Shown piece after piece: positions 22,133-28,184 of a DNA stretch of 30,981 bases. The DNA comes from a virus. Below the pieces are notes generated by a model that saw nothing but the letters and a program-made list of their open reading frames with translations, was not told the origin of the DNA and did no database searches. The translations under genes were made by a program, and so were the position numbers. Numbering within the stretch: position 1 is the first letter of the stretch; every line of letters starts with the position of its first letter. The stretch is from the IMG/VR virus record IMGVR_UViG_3300043425_000477, positions 1-30,981 of that record, one strand, 5' to 3'.

Positions 22133-22338
22133 GCAAATAGGCTTAGTTTTTAGGCGAGTAGATAATGAAAAATTAGAATTATGCAAACACTTGTAAAAAT
22201 AGAAGATAAAAAATGGGGATTTACTTTTAGGACATTTTATGGAAGATGGCAAAAAAGAAAAGCTGAAAAACTTATTGAACTATTGGCAAAAGATGGTATT
22301 AAGGCTGAAATATTAGCCTAAAAATTGAGCCTATTTGC
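22133..22338. repeat. Inverted repeat bracketing the 46-aa ORF
   Basis: The 23-nt arms at 22133-22155 and 22316-22338 match at 21 of 23 positions as inverted copies (GCAAATAGGCT... and ...AGCCTATTTGC). TAAC lies 5 nt outside the left arm and, inverted, GTTA lies 1 nt outside the right arm, the same asymmetry as at 21516-21645. Confidence 0.7.
22181..22321 (+). CDS. Small ORF enclosed by inverted repeats (46 aa)
   Basis: ATG 22181 to TAA 22319-22321, 46 residues. A strand-like start (QTLVKIEDKKWGFTFRTFYG) is followed by a basic helix (QKRKAEKLIELLAKDGIKAEI). This is a plausible small alpha/beta protein with protein-like codon use. The whole ORF lies between the arms of a 23-nt inverted repeat and its stop is in the right arm. 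The function is unknown. Confidence 0.5.
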   Translation: MQTLVKIEDKKWGFTFRTFYGRWQKRKAEKLIELLAKDGIKAEILA

Positions 22339-22339
22339 T

Positions 22340-22378
22340 GTTATAGCCACCTCGAATGTGTACGTAATTGGCTATAAC
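22340..22378. repeat. Perfect 10-bp hairpin before repeat copy 2
   Basis: GTTATAGCCA (22340-22349) and TGGCTATAAC (22369-22378) pair perfectly around a 19-nt loop. The right arm runs into copy 2 of the 143-bp repeat. There is no T tract, so it is not a typical terminator; it may be another recombination-type or RNA structure. Confidence 0.6.
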
Positions 22379-22517
22379 ACAAAAGCAGGTGCAGTTTCAA
22401 TTGCACTTGCACTTGCTAACTGTTAACCGCCGTTTTAATGGCGTAAATCATTAAAATTAAATAAAAATAATATGAAAGCAACACTTGAATTTAACCTACC
22501 CGAGGACAAGCACGAAT
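22375..22517. repeat. 143-bp direct repeat, copy 2
   Basis: Second copy of the repeat at 21826-21968, ending at codon 15 of the 74-residue gene. From about 22518 base composition returns to that of the phage core, so this copy marks the right edge of the AT-rich island. Confidence 0.9.
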
Positions 22518-22696
22518 GGAACAACGCCGTTCAGGCCGACGCAATGTTCGCGTGTTTGTGGGATCTATCTCAAGAGCTCCGTACTATGTGGAAATATCAA
22601 CAGTACCAAACCGAGGAGGAGTATGCCATTGTGGAGTCCATACGTGACAAGATCTATGAGATACTGAACGAGCACAACATAAACCTAGACAAATGA
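22472..22696 (+). CDS. Small conserved phage protein (74 aa), probable original of the chimera
   Basis: 74 residues: an N-terminal strand MKATLEFNLPED, then three helices (LWDLSQELRTMWKY, EEEYAIVESIRDKIYEILNE). Proteins with this opening and helical ending recur in phages of varied hosts, function unknown to me. Because the helices continue naturally from the shared N-terminus, this is probably the intact gene and 21923 the derived one. Confidence 0.6.
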   Translation: MKATLEFNLPEDKHEWNNAVQADAMFACLWDLSQELRTMWKYQQYQTEEEYAIVESIRDKIYEILNEHNINLDK

Positions 22697-22788
22697 TTAT
22701 CTTAGCATCAATTTTATTAGCCCCTGCCATAGTGTGGGGATGGATAAGTACTATTAATTACATAATATATCTAAACAAACATGAGTGA
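22693..22788 (+). CDS. Tiny membrane peptide (31 aa)
   Basis: ATG 22693 in an ATGA overlap with the previous stop; 31 residues to TGA 22786-22788, overlapping the SSB-like gene by 8 nt. Almost the whole peptide is one hydrophobic helix with Trp and Tyr at its end (PAIVWGWISTINYIIYL). Overlaps on both sides support translation. Confidence 0.5.
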   Translation: MIILASILLAPAIVWGWISTINYIIYLNKHE

Positions 22789-23116
22789 TTTCAAAGGAGA
22801 GGTGGTATTCATTACCCCAACAACAACAGTGAGCGACAAGTTCAAAAAGAGAGATATAACCCTCAAGTCAGATGGTGACTATCCTCAGTACGTTACCTTC
22901 CAATTAACCCAGGACAAGTGTGACCTGGCTAATCATGTGAAGCCAGGTGATGTGGTGGAGGTGAAGTATAACCTTCGAGGCCGTAGATGGGAGGCACAGG
23001 ATGGCACCATCAAGTATTTCAATACCATCGAAGCATGGACCATGAGCCTCAGCTCTGCACCTATTGTTGAAAATAAGTTGAAAAAAAATGAAGACTCTGA
23101 CGATCTACCTTTCTGA
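22781..23116 (+). CDS. DUF3127-like single-stranded DNA-binding protein
   Basis: 111 residues with an OB-fold-like strand pattern: GEVVFITPTTTVSDKFKKRDITL, YPQYVTFQLTQDK, KPGDVVEVKYNLRGRRWEA, IKYFNTIEAW. An acidic tail ends DSDDLPF, like the SSB C-terminal tip that recruits partner proteins. This matches DUF3127 SSB-like proteins of Bacteroidota phages. It would protect single strands made by the helicase and exonuclease. The next gene starts 29 nt inside its tail. Confidence 0.8.
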   Translation: MSDFKGEVVFITPTTTVSDKFKKRDITLKSDGDYPQYVTFQLTQDKCDLANHVKPGDVVEVKYNLRGRRWEAQDGTIKYFNTIEAWTMSLSSAPIVENKLKKNEDSDDLPF

Positions 23117-23348
23117 GGGTGAAACATTCAGCCAATGGGCTGTGAAAACCGCTAACAGTATGCTCAGTGACAGGTATCGGCTTGTTCACTTGGCACTTGA
23201 CATGAAGGCTCCTTACCATACGGTGAGGAGGTTCGTAGCAGGGGAGAACGTAGCCCTTGAGATTGTGGATAAGTTTATTGTGTTATATTTGAAGCATGTA
23301 TACGCTACTCACTCTCATCCCCATAGCATGGTGGATAACAGAATTTGA
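23088..23348 (+). CDS. Putative helix-turn-helix protein (86 aa)
   Basis: 86 residues. The centre (about 28-70) reads like a small HTH: YRLVHLALDMKAPYHTVRRFVAGE, then VALEIVDKFIVLYLK. The pattern R..H.AL...APY.TVRRF..G..VA resembles phage regulators with a recognition helix around PYHTVRRFV. The C-terminal 18 residues overlap the next gene, and a host-type promoter lies within its coding region. It may regulate that promoter (inference). Confidence 0.5.
   Translation: MKTLTIYLSEGETFSQWAVKTANSMLSDRYRLVHLALDMKAPYHTVRRFVAGENVALEIVDKFIVLYLKHVYATHSHPHSMVDNRI
23263..23291 (+). promoter_or_regulatory. Host-type promoter ahead of the sigma-like gene cluster
   Basis: TTG (23263-23265), 18 nt, TATATTTG (23284-23291) fit the host consensus though they lie inside the HTH gene. 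ATG 23296 follows after 4 nt. It would read the membrane protein, the 83-residue protein and the sigma-like gene. Confidence 0.5.
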
Positions 23349-23523
23349 GCCTCTCCAGGCAACTATTGACCGCATCCCTATGTCTGCATGGCTACGGGAT
23401 GCTTTCAGTTGTGTGAAGTGTGTCTCGTTTTGGCTTACCCTTATTGTTTCATTTGATTTCATATTAGCATGTCAAGCAGCTATATTGGCCTACCTATTGA
23501 ACCGACTGATTGCCAGGTTGTAG
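23296..23523 (+). CDS. Small membrane protein with C-x-x-C motif (75 aa)
   Basis: 75 residues. Hydrophobic segments lie at about 2-15 and 44-72, separated by a polar part, with CVKCVSFW at about 39-46. Small membrane proteins with a Cys-x-x-Cys-x-x-Phe-Trp segment recur in Bacteroidota phages; the role is unknown. It overlaps the HTH gene by 53 nt and the next by 55 nt. Confidence 0.55.
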   Translation: MYTLLTLIPIAWWITEFEPLQATIDRIPMSAWLRDAFSCVKCVSFWLTLIVSFDFILACQAAILAYLLNRLIARL

Positions 23524-23720
23524 ATAGGGTGCTCAGTTATCCGGACCCACAGCTCTACTCCAAGGTATCCCTGATTGAGCTGTTGAAGATACGTATCAAA
23601 TATCAAGGGCCACAGCCACAGGAGTGCTTCTGTGCTTCTGTACGTAGAAGGGTTTGGTTAAAGGAATTTACTATTTGGTATGAAGAGTATCTTAGACAGG
23701 TTGGTGTCGCAGCAGTATGA
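23469..23720 (+). CDS. Hypothetical protein (83 aa)
   Basis: 83 residues, helical in the second half (SLIELLKIRIKYQG, SVRRRVWLKEFTIWYEEYL), with ECFCASVRRRVW in the centre. No family is recognised. It overlaps both neighbours, the sigma-like gene by 41 nt, so expression of the two is probably linked. Confidence 0.5.
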   Translation: MSSSYIGLPIEPTDCQVVDRVLSYPDPQLYSKVSLIELLKIRIKYQGPQPQECFCASVRRRVWLKEFTIWYEEYLRQVGVAAV

Positions 23721-24204
23721 GGAGCTTGAATCCTATACTAACTACCTACTTTCTAAGCTGGGCAGTCAGTTAGATGCTACAACAGTGATTTCCAACAGCT
23801 ATCTGCATTGTGTCAAGATAGAATGCCATGACATAGATACCATGAAGAGCTGTATGCTCAATACCATCAAGAAGCAGATCATGTGGTCAGGCTCTCAAAG
23901 CAATCGTGAGGAGCGTATTAACAGCTCTGATGAGGTAGTCAATGAGATGGATGACACCACGGACCTTGATAGTAAGATAGAACAGGAGAAAGTATACAAC
24001 CGGAACAAGGCCTATATCGAGATATATCGGTCCAGGTGTGAAGATAGGGTATCACAGATAGTGTTGAGTGCCTACATTGACAAAGGATATAACACAGCAC
24101 GGTCAATGGCTAAGTATTTTGATATCCCTGTTACCTCAGCTCACTACTTGATAGCTGATATTAAACAAAAACTTCGTGAGATACAATATAAGTATGACAA
24201 TTAG
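23680..24204 (+). CDS. Sigma-70-like factor, candidate late transcription activator
   Basis: 174 residues. The N-terminal half (about 15-80) is helical with TTVISNSYLHCVKIE and CMLNTIKKQIMWSGSQSNRE, as in a reduced sigma region 2 with a short charged linker after it. The C-terminal part (about 120-172) has an HTH like region 4: RVSQIVLSAYIDKGYNTARSMAKYFDIP, then VTSAHYLIADIKQKLREI. It lies just before the packaging and structural genes and upstream of the first of five identical-type promoters unlike the host consensus. It probably directs RNA polymerase to them. Resemblance is by eye; another HTH activator is possible. Confidence 0.6.
   Translation: MKSILDRLVSQQYEELESYTNYLLSKLGSQLDATTVISNSYLHCVKIECHDIDTMKSCMLNTIKKQIMWSGSQSNREERINSSDEVVNEMDDTTDLDSKIEQEKVYNRNKAYIEIYRSRCEDRVSQIVLSAYIDKGYNTARSMAKYFDIPVTSAHYLIADIKQKLREIQYKYDN
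24162..24190 (+). promoter_or_regulatory. Phage late promoter, copy 4 (packaging operon)
   Basis: TAAAC (24162-24166), 16 nt, ACAATATA (24183-24190), then AGT and ATG 24194. It lies in the last codons of the sigma-like gene. The element order, the spacer and the AGTATG end are identical to copies 1 and 5. Confidence 0.65.
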
Positions 24205-24373
24205 CCAAGCCATAGCCTCATGCTGTAGCCTTTTAGGTATCTTTACAGGCATTTCTCTGCTATTTCATAACTATGATTTAGCAGCGTATGGTGCAGGAGG
24301 GTGGATAGTTGGGTATTATACGTTTCTAATTACATCAGAATATGAGCAAAAAGAAGATAACACCGAAAATTAA
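24194..24373 (+). CDS. Small membrane protein (59 aa)
   Basis: 59 residues from ATG 24194, chosen over GTG 24176 because the late promoter ends 3 nt before it. Two hydrophobic segments (about 5-26 and 30-47) and a charged tail (YEQKEDNTEN) suggest a two-helix membrane protein. It is the first late gene. The function is unknown; a small holin-like or exclusion role could be imagined but is not supported. Confidence 0.55.
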   Translation: MTISQAIASCCSLLGIFTGISLLFHNYDLAAYGAGGWIVGYYTFLITSEYEQKEDNTEN

Positions 24374-24527
24374 CCCTGAATACCTGGGTAAAACTATTGA
24401 GATAACAGGACCTAACAGCGTAACTAAGCTTGAAGTGACTGAAGCATTGGCTGTAGAGCATGCTTTCTACACTGCAATTGGTTTGGGTCATTTATTTATC
24501 ATTGAAGATGCCAAGGCCGAGGATTAA
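24342..24527 (+). CDS. Hypothetical protein (61 aa)
   Basis: 61 residues: basic N-terminus (SKKKITPKINPEYLGKTIEI), strands, then a helix (TEALAVEHAFYTAIGLG) and a strand LFIIED. It looks like a compact alpha/beta fold, as do several small proteins encoded before phage terminases. It overlaps the previous gene by 32 nt and the next by 20 nt. Confidence 0.55.
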   Translation: MSKKKITPKINPEYLGKTIEITGPNSVTKLEVTEALAVEHAFYTAIGLGHLFIIEDAKAED

Positions 24528-24972
24528 TGAGACGGCTGAGCAGTACATCTCACGGTGTATGGCTGACCCCGAGACCCAAGAGAAGTATCCGGACCAGGCA
24601 CAACGCTATGCTGTGTGTGGTAGTATGTATGATACACCCCTTGGGAACTACAAGAATGTGTTTGCTCAGTCCTATGATGACTATCCCAAGGCTGCCTCAG
24701 AGAATGCTAAGATAGCACTCAAGTGGGCTGATGAGAATGGATGGGGTAAGTGTGGTACAGGAGTAGGCAAAGCCAGAGCTAATCAGTTAGCCAAGGGTGA
24801 GCCACTCACTGAGAGCACCATTGCACGCATGGCAGGGTTTGCAAGGCACCGGCAGAACTCACAGCGAGAGCTCGGTGATGGATGCGGTAGGCTCATGTGG
24901 TTAGCCTGGGGAGGTGATGAAGGTATTGAATGGGCACAAAGAAAATTAAAACAGATTAGAGGTGAAAAGTAA
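24508..24972 (+). CDS. Conserved phage protein with CGT-x-VG/WGGD-type domain
   Basis: 154 residues from ATG 24508; an ATG at 24460 would add 16 unconvincing residues. The first third has YISRCMADPETQEKYPDQ and AQRYAVC, as in proteins near Mu-F/portal-type genes. The remainder (about 60-150) is a domain I recognise from many phage proteins. It runs AALKWADENGW-like helix, CGTGVGKARANQLAKGEPL, RMAGFARHRQN, LMWLAWGGDEGIEWAQRKL. Its function is unknown; it often travels with head-assembly genes. It overlaps the TerS gene by 11 nt. Confidence 0.6.
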   Translation: MPRPRINETAEQYISRCMADPETQEKYPDQAQRYAVCGSMYDTPLGNYKNVFAQSYDDYPKAASENAKIALKWADENGWGKCGTGVGKARANQLAKGEPLTESTIARMAGFARHRQNSQRELGDGCGRLMWLAWGGDEGIEWAQRKLKQIRGEK

Positions 24973-25384
24973 GTACATTGAAACTCCTGAGAAAATGTGG
25001 GAGCTCTTTGAGTCCTACAGAGAATGGTGCAAACAGAACCCGAGATATAGCTACTCACTATCCACTAAGACAGGAGAGGCTACTGCTATCCCTCTTGAAA
25101 GACCACTTACTCAGGTTGGATTTAGATCCTATGCTGCAGATAAAGGGAGTACTGTAACTGATTACTTTAGCAACAAGGATGGGAGATATTCTGAGTATGC
25201 CACAATCTGTTCACGCATAGAGGAGGCAATCCGAATGGACCAAATCGAGGGAGGCATGGTAGGGCAGTACAACCCATCCATAACTCAAAGATTGAACAAC
25301 CTAACTGAGAGGGTGGATGCTACCACCAACGGTGAGAAGATAGATAGCATCAAGGTCACGATAGTAATGCCTGACAGTGAGTGA
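24962..25384 (+). CDS. terS: Terminase small subunit
   Basis: 140 residues, GTG start at 24962. The family pattern is visible: ETPEKMWELFESYREWCK, then PLTQVGFRSYAADKG with a following YFSNKDGRYSEYATICSRI (HTH-like region), and EGGMVGQYNPSITQRLNNL, which is the oligomerisation/C-terminal signature of small terminase proteins. It recognises the packaging site and loads TerL. One small gene lies between it and TerL. Confidence 0.8.
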   Translation: MKSKYIETPEKMWELFESYREWCKQNPRYSYSLSTKTGEATAIPLERPLTQVGFRSYAADKGSTVTDYFSNKDGRYSEYATICSRIEEAIRMDQIEGGMVGQYNPSITQRLNNLTERVDATTNGEKIDSIKVTIVMPDSE

Positions 25385-25583
25385 TCAGATAGACTACATG
25401 GCATCGGTGGTGGAGGACTACATCCTTAAGACAAAGGGTGAGAAGGTCCGCATCAACAGGAGGCTTGTGGCAATGGATGGGAGGCAGTTGGTCATGCTGT
25501 TCAATGCCTACCAAAAGATAGTAAATGGAGCTGAAGAGCACGATAATATTTCAAAAGAACCACCAAGCCCTACAGGGTCCTGA
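25377..25583 (+). CDS. Hypothetical protein between TerS and TerL (68 aa)
   Basis: 68 residues from GTG 25377, or 61 from ATG 25398; the ATG keeps the helical core ASVVEDYILKTKG and INRRLVAMDGRQLVMLFNAYQKI. It overlaps TerS by 8 nt and TerL by 59 nt. No family is recognised. It may be a terminase accessory protein, given its place. Confidence 0.45.
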   Translation: MSDQIDYMASVVEDYILKTKGEKVRINRRLVAMDGRQLVMLFNAYQKIVNGAEEHDNISKEPPSPTGS

Positions 25584-26673
25584 GCGGTTCATAGTTAACG
25601 AGGGAGGGAGTAGGAGTTCAAAGACCTACAGCCTGTGTCAGTTGGTGATAGTATACTGCCTGCAGAACAAGGGCAAGGTAGTATCTATTATTCGTAAGAC
25701 TTTCCCTGCATTAAGGGCAACAGTATTAAGAGACTTTACGGAGATACTCAAAGACCTTGGTATATACTCACTGGAAGCCCACAACAAGAGCGAGCAGATA
25801 TACACCTTCCCCAATGGATCCATGGTGGAGTTCTTCAGTGTGGATGATGAGCAGAAGATTAGAGGTAGGAAGCGTGACATAGCCTGGTGCAACGAAGCCA
25901 ATGAGCTGTACTTCGATGACTTCACTCAGCTCAACATGAGGACAGAGCACAAGCTGATATTTGACTACAACCCATCGGATAACAGTTCGTGGCTGTATGA
26001 GCTACCTGCTGATGACACGGTGCTAATACGGTCCACCTACAAGGATAACCCTTTCTTGCCTCAGTCTATCCGTAATCAAATCGAGGACCTCAAGAGAACG
26101 GATGAGGCCCTGTACCAAATCTATGCCTTGGGGCAGAAGGCAGTGAGCAAGAGTAACATCTACTCCAACTGGACCTTCATGACTCACAGGCCTGCAAGGT
26201 TCACCTCCTATGTGTACGGCCTTGACTTCGGGTACAATCACCCCACTGCACTCATGAGGGTGTATTGGCATGAGCGTGACATCTTCATTGAGCCTGTCAT
26301 CTATGAAAGCTACCTGACCACCACCATGCTGATTGAGAAGATGCGACAGCTCAACATTGAGAAGGAGGTCACTATCCTGGCAGACTATGCACGTCCCGAG
26401 ATCATTGCCGAGATGGTCAACAGTGGGTACGATGTCATCAACGCTAACAAGGTGGTGAAGAAAGGCATCGACTACGTTAAGACCTTCGGGGTGTACTGCA
26501 TGGAGAACAAGGAGATAAAGAGGGAGTATGACAACTACAAGTGGAAGAAGATAGGCGACCACATCACGGATGAACCTGTCAAGCTCTTCGATGATGCCAT
26601 GGATGCCGTGAGGTATGCGGTGACCTACATCAAGGATGAGTACTTCACGGACAGTGCGTACGTCTCCTTCTAA
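25525..26673 (+). CDS. terL: Terminase large subunit (Terminase_3 type)
   Basis: 382 residues. The ATPase half has Walker A GGSRSSKT (27-34) and Walker B DIAWCNEAN (118-126, Glu124), plus the coupling-like RSTYKDNPFL. The nuclease half (RNase H fold) has LDFGYNHP (Asp234), ILADYARPE (Asp287) and FDDAMDAVRYA (Asp356/357). It pumps DNA into the procapsid and cuts the concatemer. The length is slightly short for the family but all motifs are present. Its TAA stop is the first part of the next late promoter. Confidence 0.92.
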   Translation: MELKSTIIFQKNHQALQGPERFIVNEGGSRSSKTYSLCQLVIVYCLQNKGKVVSIIRKTFPALRATVLRDFTEILKDLGIYSLEAHNKSEQIYTFPNGSMVEFFSVDDEQKIRGRKRDIAWCNEANELYFDDFTQLNMRTEHKLIFDYNPSDNSSWLYELPADDTVLIRSTYKDNPFLPQSIRNQIEDLKRTDEALYQIYALGQKAVSKSNIYSNWTFMTHRPARFTSYVYGLDFGYNHPTALMRVYWHERDIFIEPVIYESYLTTTMLIEKMRQLNIEKEVTILADYARPEIIAEMVNSGYDVINANKVVKKGIDYVKTFGVYCMENKEIKREYDNYKWKKIGDHITDEPVKLFDDAMDAVRYAVTYIKDEYFTDSAYVSF

Positions 26674-26699
26674 ACAGATGAGAACCTTAAGACAATATA
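26671..26699 (+). promoter_or_regulatory. Phage late promoter, copy 5 (tail operon)
   Basis: TAAAC (26671-26675), 16 nt, ACAATATA (26692-26699), then AGT and ATG 26703. The TerL stop codon TAA is inside the -35 element, as the upstream stop is at copy 1. It should drive the two large tail proteins and the tape measure. Confidence 0.65.
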
Positions 26700-26702
26700 A
26701 GT

Positions 26703-28184
26703 ATGGCAGTATCTCTAATAGCTAAACCCTACACCCTTACCCCTGCATATAACGAGGTGAAGTTCATCCATGACTCCACCAACAAGAACCTGCAGGGCTT
26801 CAAGTATATCTATGACATTTATCAGAGCGGTACCACTAACAAGATAGCTGAGTACCGGGTGCTACCTGTGTACAGCACTGGCTATGGTGAGGTGGACCTA
26901 TCGAAGCTCTTGCAGTCATATGTGAGCTATGACTTGAACCTGACCAACACAACGGTATACAACGCAACCAACAGTCACTACAAGTATGATGTGAAGGTAG
27001 GTGAGGAGTATCTGACCACCACTACCTACACTGCTGCACTCACTCAGTACCTGGTAGCTCCATACGTTGGAAGGGTACAGATTAACGTGGCTAACACCTT
27101 TGCTGTTGGTGATCAGATTAACATCACACAGATAGGTGTGGGTGTAACGAACCCGAGCATGGAGGGGCTGTTCACTGTGGTGGTAGCTAATCCTGCCTTC
27201 ATTGTGGTCAATGTCCTATGGTCAACCATTGTGAACCCTAACAAGGACGGAGCCATCACCTATGCAGATGGCAGGAGAACAGTGACCCGAGACTTGCACC
27301 TTGACCTCAACCAATATGTGTTCAATGGTGCCATCCGTTGGGTAGATATGCCTGCATACAATTGGCAGGACTTCATGCTGAACAACGTAACAGATAAGCT
27401 ACTGACCAACCAACCTGAGGGCACTACCCGACTACCATACTTCAACGCTACACTTGCACAGGATGTATGGCTCAACGCTGTAGCCAATAGCAGTCCAGGT
27501 GGTGCTGACTTCATGTACTTCTTCAATGACTCGGCTGAGGTATTCAGGAAGTCGGTCAATGCTGTGGACCATGTGAGTGGTATCTCGGTAGGTCCTAACA
27601 ACCATGGTACCCTCATCCCTGTGGTAGGGGCACTTCCATTGATTAAGCCTACCACTGAGTATTACTATGTGTTCTACTTCCGAGGTGGGCAGGTATCAAG
27701 ACCTTACTACATCGGCATAGATAGGAGGGTCAGGGACATTGAGTATAACATCCTGTTCCTTGACCGCATGGGATCATGGAGTAGCTTCGCCTTTACAGGT
27801 AGGTCATACGAAAAAGGCAACATCACACGCACACAGTACAACAAGGATGTGCAGGGATACATTGCTACCGGTCCTCGATGGACCTACAACCTACAAGACC
27901 GAGGCTTCCTCAACACCCACATCACAACGGATACAACGCTTGACCTCAACACTAACTGGATGACGGAGCAGATGGCTGAGTACTTCGTGGAGCTGTTGAG
28001 TTCACCCGAGACCTACATAAAGGTAGCTGACTACAGCAATGCCTGTGATGCACCCATCAGCACGGAGTACGTGAGCTGTAACATAGTGACCTCAAGCTAT
28101 GAGGTATATCAACAACGCAACAAGAATTTAATTAAGCAGAGCATTCAAGTGAAGCTCGCTAACAACAACATAGTCAATGGTTAG
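26703..28184 (+). CDS. Large tail structural protein (493 aa), baseplate/tail-tip candidate
   Basis: 493 residues, beta-rich throughout. Residues about 110-185 form what seems an inserted beta domain (VGRVQINVANTFAVGDQINITQ and following). The C-terminal half contains YYYVFYFRGGQVSRPYYIGID and FLDRMGSWSSFAFTG, a segment I have seen in structural proteins of Bacteroidota phages. The last 100 residues resemble a hub or Dit-like sandwich. Being upstream of another large tail protein and the tape measure, it may form the tail tip. No enzyme motif is visible. Confidence 0.55.
   Translation: MAVSLIAKPYTLTPAYNEVKFIHDSTNKNLQGFKYIYDIYQSGTTNKIAEYRVLPVYSTGYGEVDLSKLLQSYVSYDLNLTNTTVYNATNSHYKYDVKVGEEYLTTTTYTAALTQYLVAPYVGRVQINVANTFAVGDQINITQIGVGVTNPSMEGLFTVVVANPAFIVVNVLWSTIVNPNKDGAITYADGRRTVTRDLHLDLNQYVFNGAIRWVDMPAYNWQDFMLNNVTDKLLTNQPEGTTRLPYFNATLAQDVWLNAVANSSPGGADFMYFFNDSAEVFRKSVNAVDHVSGISVGPNNHGTLIPVVGALPLIKPTTEYYYVFYFRGGQVSRPYYIGIDRRVRDIEYNILFLDRMGSWSSFAFTGRSYEKGNITRTQYNKDVQGYIATGPRWTYNLQDRGFLNTHITTDTTLDLNTNWMTEQMAEYFVELLSSPETYIKVADYSNACDAPISTEYVSCNIVTSSYEVYQQRNKNLIKQSIQVKLANNNIVNG

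Noticed and set aside
26023-26562. 179-codon minus-strand ORF inside terL
   Set aside because: TerL on the plus strand has every motif intact; the antisense frame has no recognisable features.
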